Of a stretch of DNA of 64,000 bases, positions 24,301 through 36,579 are shown piece by piece. The stretch is taken from NCBI GenBank assembly GCA_008692225.1, contig VICG01000006.1:2315001-2379000 (forward strand), read 5' to 3'. The position numbers and the translations under genes are program-made. The notes beneath the pieces are model-generated. The model did not search any database. It worked only from the letters and a program-made list of their open reading frames with translations, and was not told where the DNA came from. This stretch comes from Monilinia fructicola. Taxonomy: Eukaryota; Ascomycota; Leotiomycetes; Helotiales; Sclerotiniaceae. Position 1 is the stretch's first letter, and each line of letters opens with the position of its first letter.

Positions 24301-25230
24301 ATGCCACCACGTCCCCCACCTCTCAGTACCCCTCACTCCCTACACACGCATCTTCTCTCCTTCCTCACCCTCTCAATCCATACCATCCTCCACGCGCGCG
24401 GTCTCTACCCCCAAATACCTTCCTCTTAACGCGCGCCTTCAACTTCCCGTAAGTGCAAAGCCTCCAACATAATTCTTATTCTCATCTCCAATACCGAACC
24501 TTTTCCCCGCCAAGAAAAGCTCTCTACCATATCCAAAATCTGAATCCCTTTTCACCAGTGTACCTCAAAATCGCCATCCCCAATTATGCGCCTACATAAA
24601 TTCCTGCGTAGCCGCCCTAACCCCTCATCTCCAAGCTGGAACAATCGATTCTCTCTCCGTGGTCATCTACTCCGATGCCCCCCTCGGCGGCGAAATACAA
24701 ATCCTCGAACGCTACATGTTTTCCCTATCCCGCTTCCCCACCATCCCCATCTCCGAACGCTTTACCGAATTTGAATTTCGCGCGGCGGGCGACCCGAGCG
24801 AAATCCGAAACGTCGATGTAGAAGAGGAATTACGGGCCACGTTGAGAAAATTAGCCTATAGCGCAGGAAAACTTGAGGAGCTGAAGAATCCCGAGGATTG
24901 CACGTGGGGTGTCGTGATGGAGATGAAGGAGATGCTGGAGGCGAGGGAAACGCGCCAATTGGACATCCGCAACCGTTTGAACCCGCGCTTGCGGAGCTGC
25001 AGATTCCATCTCAAAGGGCGAATCTGGACATCAAAGGAAAGGGAAAAGCCAAGGAGAGGCGAGCCGGAAGCCACGGCGAATAGCCGGATCGGACGAGCCC
25101 GTGGCGGTGTCAAAAAGCACGGCGATCCGGCGCCGTCGAGGTGGGCGAATTCATCATGGAAGCCTGGATCGAGGAAGGGAAGGCAAAATTCGAGCCCCGC
25201 GACTCTCAAGAGGAACGACAAGAGCAATGA
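24301..25230 (+). CDS. REV7: REV7/MAD2L2 HORMA-domain protein (DNA polymerase zeta subunit)
   Basis: REV7 is the HORMA-domain accessory subunit of translesion DNA polymerase zeta. The start is ATG 24301, MPPRPPPLSTPHSLHTHLLS, followed by the HORMA opening FLTLSIHTILHARGLYP. A single base appears missing near 24420, after which TFLLTRAFNFP continues. An intron runs from about 24450 to 24560. The next block is HPQLCAYINSCVAAL, then SLSVVIYSDAP, ILERYMFSLSRFP, and after more frame breaks APIGHPQPFEP (about 24918) and the C-terminal GEFIMEAWIEEGKAKFE ending at TGA 25228-25230. Domain order, spacing and length of about 270 residues match fungal REV7. At least three indels break the frame in the sequence as given. 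It is divergent from KAP114. Confidence 0.82.
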
Positions 25231-26370
25231 GTGAGCCCGAGTGATGGAATCAAGCGATGCGAACATCACTACCCCCACAAACTCATCCAGAGCGATGTCG
25301 AATCCAACACCCCACCCACAAAACGGGTCATCCAAAGACCTCAGATATCTCACAATCCCCAGGCCAGGCCAGGCCAGGCCCGGCCATACCTTCACACAAC
25401 CAACACCAATACATCTACCCAACGCCGCCAAGACACACGTCAAAACTCAAGAGCGATATAGGAAATCTCGAAACCAATCCCCATCAAACCAACCCCAGGT
25501 ATTGAACACCCACCACGTAAAGCGAAGCCAAGGCAACGAGGGAAAATCTCCCCAAACAACTCTCGCCATACCATAAAATTCCATCCAACCAACCGCGTCA
25601 AGAAAATAAAAAATAAAAATCGAACTTCATATTTCCCCTTTGCTCGATCAATTTCATGTAAGTAATATACATATACATATACATATACATATAAAACTGC
25701 ACAGTCACAATCCCAGTCAAACATCACATCGCAAGCAAAACACAAGGCGAAGACGAGGAACGGAACGGAAGATCCAGATATAGCGTGCGCTACGTTGGGC
25801 GCGATCTCTCCTCCCATGTATGAGGAGCCGCGAGTTTGGCTAGATTGTTGTATGGTCCCACGTTGTTGGTGTGGGATGTGATGTGATGTGATGTGATGTG
25901 ATGTGATGTGATTTGAAATGATAGGATAGAATCAATATAATATAATATAATATAATATATATATATTTTGCTTGCTTGCCTGCCTACATTCGCCAATCCC
26001 AATTGCTACTATTACCTACCTACCTTACCTACCTACCTACCTACTCACTTACCTACCGACCAGCCAACATCCAACCATGTGTAAAGCAAGTGAAATGAGA
26101 TAAAATAGGATAAAATAGGATAGAATAGAATAAAATAAAAAATATAGATCTAAAACCAGCGTGCGCATCCGGCCTCCAGTCTCCAGTCTCCAAATTCTAA
26201 TCCCAATCCCAACCTAACCTAACCTAACCTAAAGCCACACCTTGCTCAACCATTCTAGATGTCGAATTGTTCGTTCCGGGAGAAACTCTCCATGTCATGG
26301 GCATGGATCTCTCCATCTATCTATCCATTTACACGCGTCCCCTCCCCATTTCTCCCCCGCACACCCAGGT
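25231..26370. other. Intergenic between convergent REV7 and LYC1
   Basis: Features seen are GGCCA tandem units at 25359-25384, ACATAT units at 25667-25692, GTGAT units at 25866-25912, CCTA-type repeats at 26011-26045, and (AACCT)n at 26211-26231. No gene is recognised. The frames on either strand are short and repetitive. Confidence 0.5.
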
Positions 26371-27529
26371 CTAACACCAGCCATATTTCTCATTGCCCCA
26401 CCACTCCACGCTCTCCACGGTTCCATCACCCTCCCCATACCACATCAAGCTCGCCACGCTCTCCTCCTCCCTCTCCACCCTCACATGCTCCGCACGCAAC
26501 GACGACCGCGCAATCAGCTGCTCCACCAAGGGCGTCGGATTCCAAAACTGGACGTCGTTCATCTTCCACTCCGTGGCCTCCATCTGCGCATAGCGGAGCA
26601 CGGCTTCGAACTTGCGCGCGTTGTCTTCGCTGTTGATTTCGTCTTCGATGACGAGGCGGAGGATGTGCAGGCAGTTGCCCGACGCGGCCTTGTCGATGGG
26701 GCCGTAGTAGCCGCGGGTCCAGTAGGCCCAGACGCGGGAGCCGGGGTGCGTGCCCGAGATGGCGCCTTTGATGGTGGGGGCGTGCCCGAAGATGGCGGTT
26801 GACATGAGGTCTTCGCGTACGTGGTGCCATTGGACGGTGGCGTGGGTCGGGAAGGAGGGCAATGTGGGTTTTTGGTGTCGGAGGGGGCACGCTCGAGCAC
26901 TTTGGCGTATGTACCTTACGTCGAGGGTGCAGAGGTCGGGGATATCTTCTGATCTTAGGGGGCGCGGCCAGACTGGATTCGAGCGCTTTGGGATCTTTTG
27001 AGGATGGGGGGAAGTGCTATGTGGGAACTGGGGAACGGCAGCCAGCCGTGATTTGCGTAGAATTTCTTGCCGATGTCTGAGAAGAGGATGGAAGCGGGGA
27101 TCTGGGAACGTTCTGGGATCTTCTCATCGAGTTGCCACGTTCGAAGGATCTTTCCCAATTCCGTCATCATTCTCGATGCATATCTACGGCCCTCTATTTT
27201 TTGGGGCGCAAAATACACTTCCGATGGAATGGATCATGACTTCTTCGACTTTGCCTTGCTTTGAGATGAAGGCTCTTTTGCGGAGGGATTCACAAGATGC
27301 ATAGATTTCTCGGGCATTGGAGGGGCATTTTTTGTCCACTAGACACCAGTATGTCATTCCATCATCAGATGTCAAAGGAACGCTCGCTAGATATTGTTCT
27401 CGATGAAGGTAATCGGATTTGGAGAGTGCTTTGCCCCATTCTTCATAGTTTGAGGTTCCATGTTGCCAATTTCTCTTCGGGAGTAGGATGTGCCAGATGA
27501 AGATCTGGTGAGTTGTAGTCGGGGAACAT
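26371..27529 (-). CDS. LYC1: LYC1-like N-acetyltransferase
   Basis: Proteins of this family acetylate free lysine (N6-acetyllysine) in yeast-type lysine catabolism; the fold is GNAT-like. The start is ATG 27529 (MFPDYNSPDLHLAHPTPEEK) and the stop TAG is at 26371-26373. No intron is needed. Segments in order are: MTYWCLVDKK, SIGSVFCAPKNRGRRYASRM (the acetyl-CoA binding loop with GxRGxxYA-like spacing), FYANHGWLPFPSSHIALPP, VQWHHVREDLMSTAIFG, RVWAYWTRGYYGP, LHILRLVIED, and the C-terminal WWGNEKYGWC that is characteristic of the family. Length is about 385 residues. Extra bases at 27449-27451 and 27190-27192 and further indels near 26940 and 26870 break the frame. Confidence 0.82.
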
Positions 27530-28590
27530 AGTCGAGAGAGAGAAATAGTCGATGGATTGTTGAATTCTCTGTCTTTGCGTTATCTGGCTCTCTTAATCAA
27601 ATCTTTTGATCTTCTATTGTGGGGCATTTGAAGTGATAAGGAGATGGATGGATGGATGGATGAGTGGTCTGGGATTCTATAACAAAAGGAAGTAGTCGAC
27701 TGAAACTGTGGGGAGGCAGCCTCTTTGAAGGGATTCAATTCCTGGTAGCTAACGCACCTACCTACCTCGTAGTAGTTCTACCTACACCACCTGCATACAC
27801 CGGGTCAAACATTCAATCATTAGTTAGCATGCGGGAGGATGCAATGACTCGAGAGATTGGCTAGCAATTGGTGAATAACTTCCATATCAAATGATCAAGC
27901 TCTCCGCATGAAAAGTGAGTTCATCTTAGTCAAAGCTCTTGCCTTTAGAGGTATTGATAATACTTGATTAGTTCTTTGTTTCGTATCAGAGAAACGATGG
28001 TTGGTTGTTTGAAGAAGAAATGCTAGGCACGGTGAGATCCGGGGCCGATAATAACCGAGTTGCGGAGGAAAGCATTGATGTTATTTGATAAAGACGGTAT
28101 GTTTTCCGTTCCAAGGTTATCTTTGATGACAATAGTGGAAAACCCTTTTGATGCTCGTTTGATGCTCGTTTGATGCTCTTTTGATGCTTCTTTGATACTC
28201 AAACGGTAGAGACGCATATTTTGGATACTTCCAAGGACGTGGCTGAAGATGTGAATGGAAATGATGTTGGATGGGTATGATGCAGTTGGGAGAACGTTGT
28301 ACATAGGATTGATACAGTGATGGATATGGATGGATGGATGGATGGATGGATGAATCAATATAAATGGCTGGGATTGATGATATGACGGGCGAAGTAAGAA
28401 ATTATCATGTGAAAGTAAAGACGAAGGAATGATACTAGTAAACATCCATAAATGAATTAGGTAATGAGGGGTCAAGGGGATTGATTGATCTTCTACAGTA
28501 GGCGTGCCAAGTGGTATCTACCATCTGAGTCAAGGTGGCTGCTACTTCTATCTAGATGGACCTATGGATGGATAGCTCTAGTGATTAAAA
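27530..28590. other. Intergenic, GGAT/TGGA tandem tracts
   Basis: This is DNA 5' of the acetyltransferase gene. GATG repeats occur at 27640-27662 and 28324-28352, and TTTGATGCTCG units at 28147-28190. The minus-strand frame at 28023-28475 follows these repeats and is not a credible gene. Confidence 0.45.
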
Positions 28591-30180
28591 CAACGTAATT
28601 ATAAAAAAGTTCGATATATTAAAGACATTTAGCCACTTTTCATTTTCATTTTTATAGTTTTTATAATAAGCATAGCCGATGAATATAAAAATCCTATTAA
28701 AAAGCATTTAACTAATTTTAATACTTTTCAAATCAGTATATATATAAATAATATAATATATAACGATTTTAAGACATTAAGGCATATATTCGTTCGTTTA
28801 ATTATATAATCAACCCCTCTTTCTATTATAATAGATTAATTTAATAAAAATAAAGCTTTAATTTTTGTTTATCGAAATGAATAAATATAAAATGGGTTAA
28901 AGGATTTTATAATTGCCCTTTTAAAACTCGTTTTAATAGTAAATCGATCGCTATTATAAATTCCCTTATTTGAAACTTTTAATAGTTATTTAAATGTCTT
29001 TATTATACTAATCTAATAAATTAAAGGGATAAACGACTAATAATAAGAATATATTAAGGTTTCTTATTTTTATATTTTAACGTTATTTTTATATTTATAT
29101 ATAATCTTAAAAAAATACTATACTTATATACTTATATATTATATATATATATTATATATTATTAATTAATTAATATAATTTTAATTTATAAGAGAATAAG
29201 AAAATTAAATTAATATTAATATTTATATTTACTTTTAATTATATTAAAAGATTAATAAAGAAATTAAAACTAATACTCCGAGTAGGTTTTAAAAAATATA
29301 TAAACGAATATAAAAATTTTAATTAATTAATAAAATATTAATATAATATTATATAATTTATATATTATAGATTTAGTATTTAAATACTTCTTATTGAATT
29401 TTATATTATAATACTTAATTTTAATTAAATTATAATATAGTAAGAATCTTTAAATACTTAATAAAGAGAGATTTATTATAATAATTATTATTAAAAAAAT
29501 AACGATAATATACTCGACGTCGTTAACGTATTAATAAAAGTAATATAATTAGTATAGCTTATAAGTAGATAGCTTAAATAGATTTAATAAAGATTAGCTT
29601 TACTATTATTTATATTTCTATCTATTAGTATATTTATATTTATATTAAATAATTTAATAAATATTATAATTAAACTTATAAAAACTCTTTTAAATAAAAA
29701 AGTAAAAATTAAATTTTATTATATTTAAAGATCTTAATTTCTTAATAAATGCTTAAGATTATATAAATAAAGTTAGAAATATAAGAAAATCTATTAATCT
29801 TAAAAGAGTAATTATATTCGTTTATTTAAATTATATAAGTATATTGTTTCTTTAAAATTTTAACTTTTTCTTTTATATTAGTATAATAGATCTTATCAGA
29901 TTTTAAAAATACTTTGTAAAACTTTAATACTTATATTATTTTTCTATAATTTTGATTTAGAAATTAAATTATAATTAGAATTTAAAATATATATATTAAT
30001 AAATTACTATATATTATAAAATTAATAACTTTATAATATTAGTATTTTTTAAAAGTTTAATTTTTATAATATAAGGATTATATAGTATATATAAGAATAC
30101 TAAAAACTATTATTTCTATAGATTATATAAAATTTCATAAAGGTTTCGTTGAATAAGGAAAGGTTTTATATTCGCCTATA
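28590..30180. repeat. AT-rich island of mutated repeats (RIP-like)
   Basis: About 1.6 kb is nearly all A and T with no reading frame. Part of it (about 29520-29640, with AATATAATTAGTATAGCTTA-type sequence) resembles 16824-16860 and 17926-18000 in the earlier island, so the two islands share ancestry. The element type cannot be read. Confidence 0.85.
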
Positions 30181-31470
30181 CCTCTTTTAAACCCCGCCAA
30201 GTACAGTACGTACTGTACTCACATAAAAGCATCCAAGTACCCACCGATCGATTATAGTATCCATCATCTTTCATATCCAAGTGTGATCAACGCAGGATCT
30301 AAATATATAGACGAGTACCAACATCCAAGTGCGACCAGACGCAAGTACGGTACAACCAGAGAACGTGTCTGTATCCTTTCACTGGACCGATTAAACACAC
30401 GATGGCCATATCCTTCAAATGTTGTGTTCACCTGGCCCAAAGTCGTCCAGGAGAGATGCTCAGAAGAATTTCCCGATCAACGATACTGTACCTTTCGGGC
30501 GGCGGGGGGTATGGGTGTGAAGGATGCTGTGCCTTTCCAATACTCCCGTGGAAGATTGGAGTATTGTTTGTTGGTTACATGGGAGCGAGGGAGAGAGAGG
30601 GGGAAAGGGAGATTGTCCAGAATCATTCATTGGAGATGTAGAACTAAGGTAGAATGTCCCAGATGGGCACGCTACCGAGTACACGGAGCATTCAATGAGT
30701 GCGATCACCAGACGAAATGACGTTGTAATTATCCTTATTGCATAAGGTTACTAGGCAGGCTGAGAGTGTAGGTAGGTAAGATCCATGGATGTTGCCTGCA
30801 CAGTAAGTCGCTGGAGATGCACTCCAGGGCTACTTGTCTTGTCGATGTGAGAAAAGCATTCATTCATCCATCCATCCAATCGTACGTGGACATCTCAATC
30901 GATCTTGAGTCCATGGCAAATGATGATATGATTCAGGTGATCGTTCTATACGATCCAAAGGACGCTCCAGCTGCAGCTTCTAGAAGAATGCCCGTTTGTG
31001 TACGCGAGTACCTTTTCCTCTTCTCCTTTCCCGGCCTCTTCTTACGCCTGAGTACCGAGGAGAGGAGAGGACTAGTAAGAGGAGAGATGATGTGGTGCTG
31101 TACAGAGTAGCAGTAATACTTTGTAGTAAGTTTGTACCGCACTCTGTCCTGCACTGTCACCTTGTTATTCTGGACAGAGTGCAGAGAATGTGGGGGTTCC
31201 AAGGTTATTACCTACTCCGTCCTGTTTGTACTGTAGGATTTACACATCAGCACGACCCTTGATAGTCTGTGCTCGATTTGACAAGCTCGCTCTTGCCTTG
31301 AGCTAAAGCTGTGACCACTGACCACCATAAAAAGTGGGGATGATGATAAATGATTGTAGATGGTGGAGACGATTGGTCTATTCAACCAATGATATTGGAG
31401 GAATTATCGAATATGTATATGGATACAAGCAAAGGAGATTAGTAGATTTAAAAGATTTATAATATTATTA
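30181..31470. other. Intergenic, no gene recognised
   Basis: An open frame of 145 codons at 30283-30720 and one of 97 at 30817-31110 have no family motif and are overlapped by frames on the other strand. GTACTGTAC-like motifs occur at the left edge (30204-30220). Confidence 0.35.
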
Positions 31471-31479
31471 TAAACCAGT

Positions 31480-32500
31480 TAAACCAGTTTAGACTATTTA
31501 AACTATTTAAAACTATTAAAACTATTAAAACTATTAAAACTATTAAAACTATTTAAAACTATTAAAACTATTAAAACTATTAAAACTATTAAAACTATTA
31601 AAACTATTAAAACTATTAAAACTATTAAAACTATTAAAATCATTTTATTTTATTTAATTTTATTTAAACTTATTTAACTTATTTAACTTATTAACTTATA
31701 ACTTATTTAACTTATTAACTTATTTAACTTATTTAACTTATTTAACTTATTTAACTTATTTAACTTATTTAACTTATTTTTAACTTATTTAACTTATTTA
31801 ACTTATTTAACTTATTTAATTATTTAAACTTATTTAACTTATTTAACTTATTTAAATATTTAAAATTATTTTTAACTATTTAAATTATTTAAATAATCTA
31901 AATTATTTAAAATTATTTTAACTATTTAAATTATTTAAACAATCTAAATTATTTAAAATTATTTTAACTATTTAAATTATTTAATTCATTTAATTCATTT
32001 GATTCATTTGATTTATTCAATCTATTTAATTTATTTAATTCATTTAATTAATTTAACCCATTTAATTCATTTAATTCATTTAATTCATTTAATTCATTTA
32101 ATTCATTTAATTCATTTAATTCATTTAATTCATTTAATTCATTTAATTCATTTAATTCATTTAATTCATTTAATCTATTTAATTTATTTAATCTATTTAA
32201 ATCATTTAATTTATTTAATCTATTTAATTCATTTAATTCATTTAATTCATTTGATTCATTTGATTTATTCAATCTATTTAATTTATTTAATTCATTTAAT
32301 TAATTTAACCCATTTAATTCATTTAATTCATTTAAATTCATTTAATTCATTTAATTTCATTTAATTCATTTAATTCATTTAATTCATTTAATTCATTTAA
32401 TTCATTTAATTCATTTAATTCATTTAATCATTTAATCATTTAATTCATTTAATCCATTTAATTCATTTAATCCATTTAACCCATTTAACCCATTTAAATC
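31480..32500. repeat. Compound field of 9-bp tandem repeats
   Basis: Three successive arrays share a 9-base period: (TTAAAACTA)n at about 31495-31637, (TTATTTAAC)n at about 31670-31850, and (CATTTAATT)n at about 31985-32500, separated by degenerate TTTAAATTA sequence. Within the last array a block of about 80 bases (TGATTCATTTGATTTATTCA onward) appears twice, at about 31998 and 32251. The 9-base period creates long frames such as HLIHLI on one strand and NELNEL on the other; these are repeat artefacts. Confidence 0.95.
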
Positions 32501-33252
32501 ATATTTCATTATATTTCATCAAGTACAATACCTAGTAGGTACCAACCAACCAACCAACCTAGGAGGTGATCATTAGCTTCCCTTCACGTCTTCACCTCTT
32601 TCCCTTTTCCACATTTCATATCAACCTTCTTCTCGCACTTGCCTATTTTGATATCGGAAAGATAGACAGGCAGACGAACAAACAGGCAGACCGACAAACT
32701 GACAAACCGACAAACCGACAAACCGACAAACCGATAGACAGACAGAGTCAATCAGTCACTCAATCCATGAGTCAGTCAGTTGATCATTTAATTACTAATT
32801 AGGTGGCCATTCTCTACCATCACATCTATTATCCAGGGCTTAACTTGAACTTCCAAACGCGTCCAAGGTTCTTGGTTGGTAAACATCTTCTTTCTATCGG
32901 AATCCTTCAAATTCAAATTCAAATTCAAGTTTAAGTTTAAGTTTATTAAGTTCAAGTTCCAGTCCAAGTTCAAGTTCAAGTCCAAGTTCAGATCTAAGTC
33001 CAAGTCCAAGTCCAAATCCAACTTCAACTCCAAATCCAACTTCAACCTCAACTTCAATCTCAACATCAACATCATAAAGTAGATACTTTTCCTGTGCGGG
33101 TGAACATGCTTTATACAATACTTTTCTTCCTCCATCAAGGCTGCATAATGTAAAGTAAAGAAACATACTTCCTCATACTTCCTCATACCTCTCCCACCCC
33201 GACACCACCCCTCAGAAGACATACTTGACAATATATCCAGCTCTTTCATGGT
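32501..33252. repeat. Short-period repeats (8-bp and 6-bp)
   Basis: An 8-base array (ACAAACCG)n lies at about 32690-32740. A 6-base array CAAGTC/CAAATT type lies at about 32907-33065, creating alternating Lys-Phe or Leu-Lys frames. No gene can be supported here. Confidence 0.8.
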
Positions 33253-33540
33253 TCATGGTAAGATCTTGTTTACTCTTCGTCGTTCATTCTGGTCTTGAAG
33301 GGATTGGAGATATACAAATGTTTTCATGTTTGTGCCCTTGATACGTACTAGATAGGTATCCATCCATATACATCGAGTTGCCTCTACCATTACCTTTTGT
33401 TTCGATTTCCCCCACTTCACCCACTTCATCTCCAAACACTCAACGCCAAAGAAAGAAAATGTACTAACCTCGAATGTTCTGCTTGTTACAGTACAATCAT
33501 AGAACTTGATAGCATTGCTTTTGATATTCTCTTCAGTCAT
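33253..33540 (-). CDS. Possible small hypothetical protein or first exon
   Basis: A 95-codon frame starts at ATG 33540 (MTEENIKSNAIKFYDCTVTS). Non-repetitive composition and position opposite the RBR ligase gene, with 180 bases between starts, make a divergent small gene possible. The sequence after TSRTFE contains GTTAGT, a possible intron donor, so only the first 24 codons may be coding. I recognise no family. Confidence 0.25.
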   Translation of the reverse strand: MTEENIKSNAIKFYDCTVTSRTFEVSTFSFFGVECLEMKWVKWGKSKQKVMVEATRCIWMDTYLVRIKGTNMKTFVYLQSLQDQNERRRVNKILP

Positions 33541-33721
33541 TGAAACTCTGATACTCCTCTGAATAGTTCATTGACCATTAATATGCAAACGCCCATTCTT
33601 GCAATCTTGATTACCACCACCCCCACCGTCACCTTGAAGACGACTCAAACTATCTTGAACGACTACCGACCCATGAGATCCTCTTGTTGATCAAACTCGT
33701 TTACCCATCACCCTTGAAGAT

Positions 33722-35885
33722 ATGAAAGAAACACCTCCACGAAACCTCCCAGGTGGTCCATCGAGGAATAAATCAAATCATATCAAAAATGAAGTGGGCA
33801 ACGTGATAGAGATTTTGGATTCCTCTGATTCTGATACCTATGAATCTGCCCATGGCCCTCCTCAAATTCTTTCACAGCCTCTAGCTCTGAAGCTACAGAA
33901 TCGACAACTGGGGTTCTTCGATGCCAAAAACCGAATAATAAATCTGGACGAGGGGGGAAATCTCAGCCCGCAGCACTTACCTCCATTACCTCAATCTGCG
34001 GATGCAACTGCAGCTTTACCCAGACTAAACATGAACCAACTTCCTCCGTCAAAAGGGAAGAATTTGAAATAGATTGGGCTCAATGGATGGATGAAGAAAA
34101 TGATGAACAAGTCAATCGAATCTTGTGGGAAGATCATACTAATCAGCCTGGATCTAATCAATCTCTGAATCTTTCTTCTGGCCTCGATCAACTAATCCAG
34201 GAACAAAATCAACCCCAGCCTATGAAAGGAATCAAAACTTGAATGTATTAATGCAGTTGTGACCGTTTTTTCCAGGGATATGTAGGGATCATGTCGCAGG
34301 TCTTTATGAAGAGGTATCTCAAACGTCTGATCAATTAATTTCTCACATACTGGATACTGGAAGTCCTTACCCAACAGCAAAAGATGCGCAGAGAAGGCTG
34401 AAGAGAAAGAGAGAATTCAATGAAGAAGATGAAGCTATACAAAAGTATGAAGTTGCTAATCGCAAGAATGAGGTTACCTCGTTTTTGCAGCAGTCTTTGA
34501 ATGTGAGTATATCAATTTTCTTCCCCTCTATTGTCTACCACTTGGTTTACTCTATGAACTCAGGGGGTATTCAGTTGACTGACGTTTTTATAGTCGAAGC
34601 ATCCTGTCATTCGAGTTTCCACAAACCCTATGACTTTTATAGATTCGACACTCCAAAAATCTGGCCATCACCTCTTCCTACATATCGCGCACTCGAGGAA
34701 GCCCACAGAAGTTTTGATCCGGCCAATCCAAAATATACCAAAATCAAAAATCTTAGAAGGATACCAGCTCTCTATCTAGAAGCCGAGATTGAGGGAGCCA
34801 TCCAAAGGAATGAGGCGTCTTGGAGGACCGACATCTTCAAGGAATTACAAGTGGCGCGGAGGGTTCAAACCAATACAGAAAGTCGCCGCCATGCTCAACG
34901 TGAAGCAGAACTTGCAGAGGAAGAAAATGTGAGAATTGCTCAAGCTGAAGGAACAATGTCAGAATGCGGATGCTGTTTTGGAGACTATCCGCTCAACCGC
35001 ATGGTGCACTGTAACAATGAAGAGGTTCTCCATTGGTTCTGCCGTGGATGTGCACGACAGACGGCTGAGAATGAGATTGGCAATTCCAAGTATGAGCTCA
35101 ACTGTATGTCCACGGATGGATGCGAAGCAGGATTTTCTCTTGAACAAAGGTCGGTACTCTTGTTAATCACATCGATTTCATACTGATTCAGATATAGAAA
35201 CCAATTTCTAGATGAGTCAAGTATCGTGGCGCTAGAACGTAATGAAGCAGAAGCTGTCTTGCGTATGGCAGGCATTGAAAACCTCGCGAGTTGTCCATTT
35301 TGTCCATATGCTGCAGAATACCCACCTGTCGAAGTCAATCGAGAATTTCGATGTCAAGCCCCTGATTGTGAAAAGGTCAGCTGCCGACTGTGCAAATTGG
35401 AATCACATATCCCAAAGAGCTGCGAAGAGAATGCTAGGGAGAATGGTCTCTCAGTTCGACGTCAAATTGAGGAAGCGATGTCTGCTGCGATGATCAGAAA
35501 ATGTAACAAATGCGGTACTCCTTTCGTAAAGGAGGAAGGCTGCAACAAGATGACTTGTACACGCAATGGATGTTTGAACGTCCAGTGCTATGTTTGTTCC
35601 AAGTCATGTAGTTATGATCATTTCAATGATAGAGCGAGAGGTGGTAGGGAAGGAAATTGTCCACTCTTCGAGTCTGTGGAGGATCGACACAATAGCGAAG
35701 TTAAAAAGGCCGAAAGGGAAGCACTTGATAAAGTTCGTGCGGAGCATCCTGAGTATTCTGAGGAAGATTTGAAGATCAAGATGTCCGAAAATGTCGTAAA
35801 AGACGATGAAAGGAGGAAGAATATGCTTTTACCGCGTCCAATGGCAGCTCATTACTGGCCAAGAGCTGCTAATATATTAGGTTAG
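33722..35885 (+). CDS. RBR-type E3 ubiquitin ligase, RNF216/TRIAD3-like
   Basis: RBR ligases pass ubiquitin from E2 through a RING2 cysteine to the substrate. The start is ATG 33722 (MKETPPRNLPGGPSRNK); an acidic motif EILDSSDSD follows. After frame breaks near 34055 and 34255 the RNF216-type helical region reads FPGICRDHVAGLYEE and DAQRRLKRKREFNEED. Introns are 34503-34593 and 35150-35191. RING1 begins CGCCFGDYPLNRMVHC with HWFCRGC. The IBR has CPFCPYAAEYP, FRCQAPDCEKVSCRLC. RING2 reads IRKCNKCGTPFVKEEGCNKM, then CQYVC-like CYVCSKSCSYDHF; the YDHF ending is typical of RNF216. In RING2 the catalytic cysteine is expected at the GCNKMTC position. The stop is TAG 35883-35885. About four indels affect the N-terminal half only; the RBR half is clean. 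Confidence 0.85.
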
Positions 35886-36130
35886 TAAGTGAATTTTTGG
35901 TGATTTGTTACGATAGCATTATGAGATTTAGCTTTAAGCGGATCTTTCCAGAGATGTTGTCCTTATTCAATATCAGATAGGAAAGAGAAATATCATGATG
36001 AAGAGGAAAAGGGAAAGAAATATATCATAGTTCTTTGTAATACAATTGCGCTAGCTCAGCTGTTTAGAGTACAAACCTCCATGCATATTTTGCTGACTAA
36101 TAGTCACACAGAGTTCCAAGCACCCACGGT
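35886..36130. other. 3' flank of the RBR ligase gene
   Basis: Ordinary AT-leaning 3' flanking DNA with no further coding evidence. Confidence 0.3.
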
Positions 36131-36156
36131 GAGTTTATATAATCATCTTTTTCACT

Positions 36157-36579
36157 TTAGCATTTTTTTCTGGAATTGGATGGACGGAGATCTTCTTCTT
36201 CTTCAAAGTTGGAGAAGATCCATTGTCCCTGTTCAGCGCTACAGGATGGAAGGGATGGAATCTTTGAGACGTAAGATACAAGATATAAGATAACATGTTC
36301 TGAGGTTCGAGTTGGAAATCCGATGGACTCACCACTCCCTGATGAGCCAGAATCACCACTAGCTGCAGAGGATTCACCTCGTGTTTCCATCGCAGTGGAT
36401 AAAGCCGAGGAGAAGAGGCGGCAGTTGAAGACTTGAATGAGCTCGAGGCCGTTCTTTTCGACGTATGCCATACTCGCTCCTGGAGCGCTCGAATGTAGCG
36501 AGCGATGGAGAAGGATCTCAAGCTGCGGACACCGCCGTGTCGGGGGGGGGGGGGTGGGGGGGACGACAAGATCAATCAA
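36157..36579 (-). CDS. 3' part of a possible hypothetical gene
   Basis: A minus-strand frame contains GASMAYVEKNGLELIQVFN, a Ser/Gly-rich linker, and a coding-like C-terminal end EQGQWIFSNFEEEEDLRPS followed by NSRKKC and a stop. A possible intron (GTGAGT at about 36328 to CAAAG at about 36268) lies inside. A poly-G run of 13 (36541-36553) interrupted by one T lies at its 5' side, so the frame beyond cannot be trusted. Family unknown. It may continue upstream into the proline-rich region to about 37.5 kb. Confidence 0.35.
   Translation of the reverse strand: MIDLVVPPTPPPPTRRCPQLEILLHRSLHSSAPGASMAYVEKNGLELIQVFNCRLFSSALSTAMETRGESSAASGDSGSSGSGESIGFPTRTSEHVILYLVSYVSKIPSLPSCSAEQGQWIFSNFEEEEDLRPSNSRKKC

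Noticed and set aside
26211..26231. (AACCT)n resembling a telomere repeat
   Set aside because: Only about four units of 5 bases and not the TTAGGG repeat usual in filamentous fungi; internal position; best seen as a microsatellite.
30283..30720. 145-codon open frame
   Set aside because: No recognisable motif, an overlapping frame on the other strand, and it lies just beyond an AT-rich island.
31999..32364. A 121-codon frame of repeated His-Leu-Ile
   Set aside because: It is read from the CATTTAATT tandem array; the 9-base period keeps frames open on both strands.
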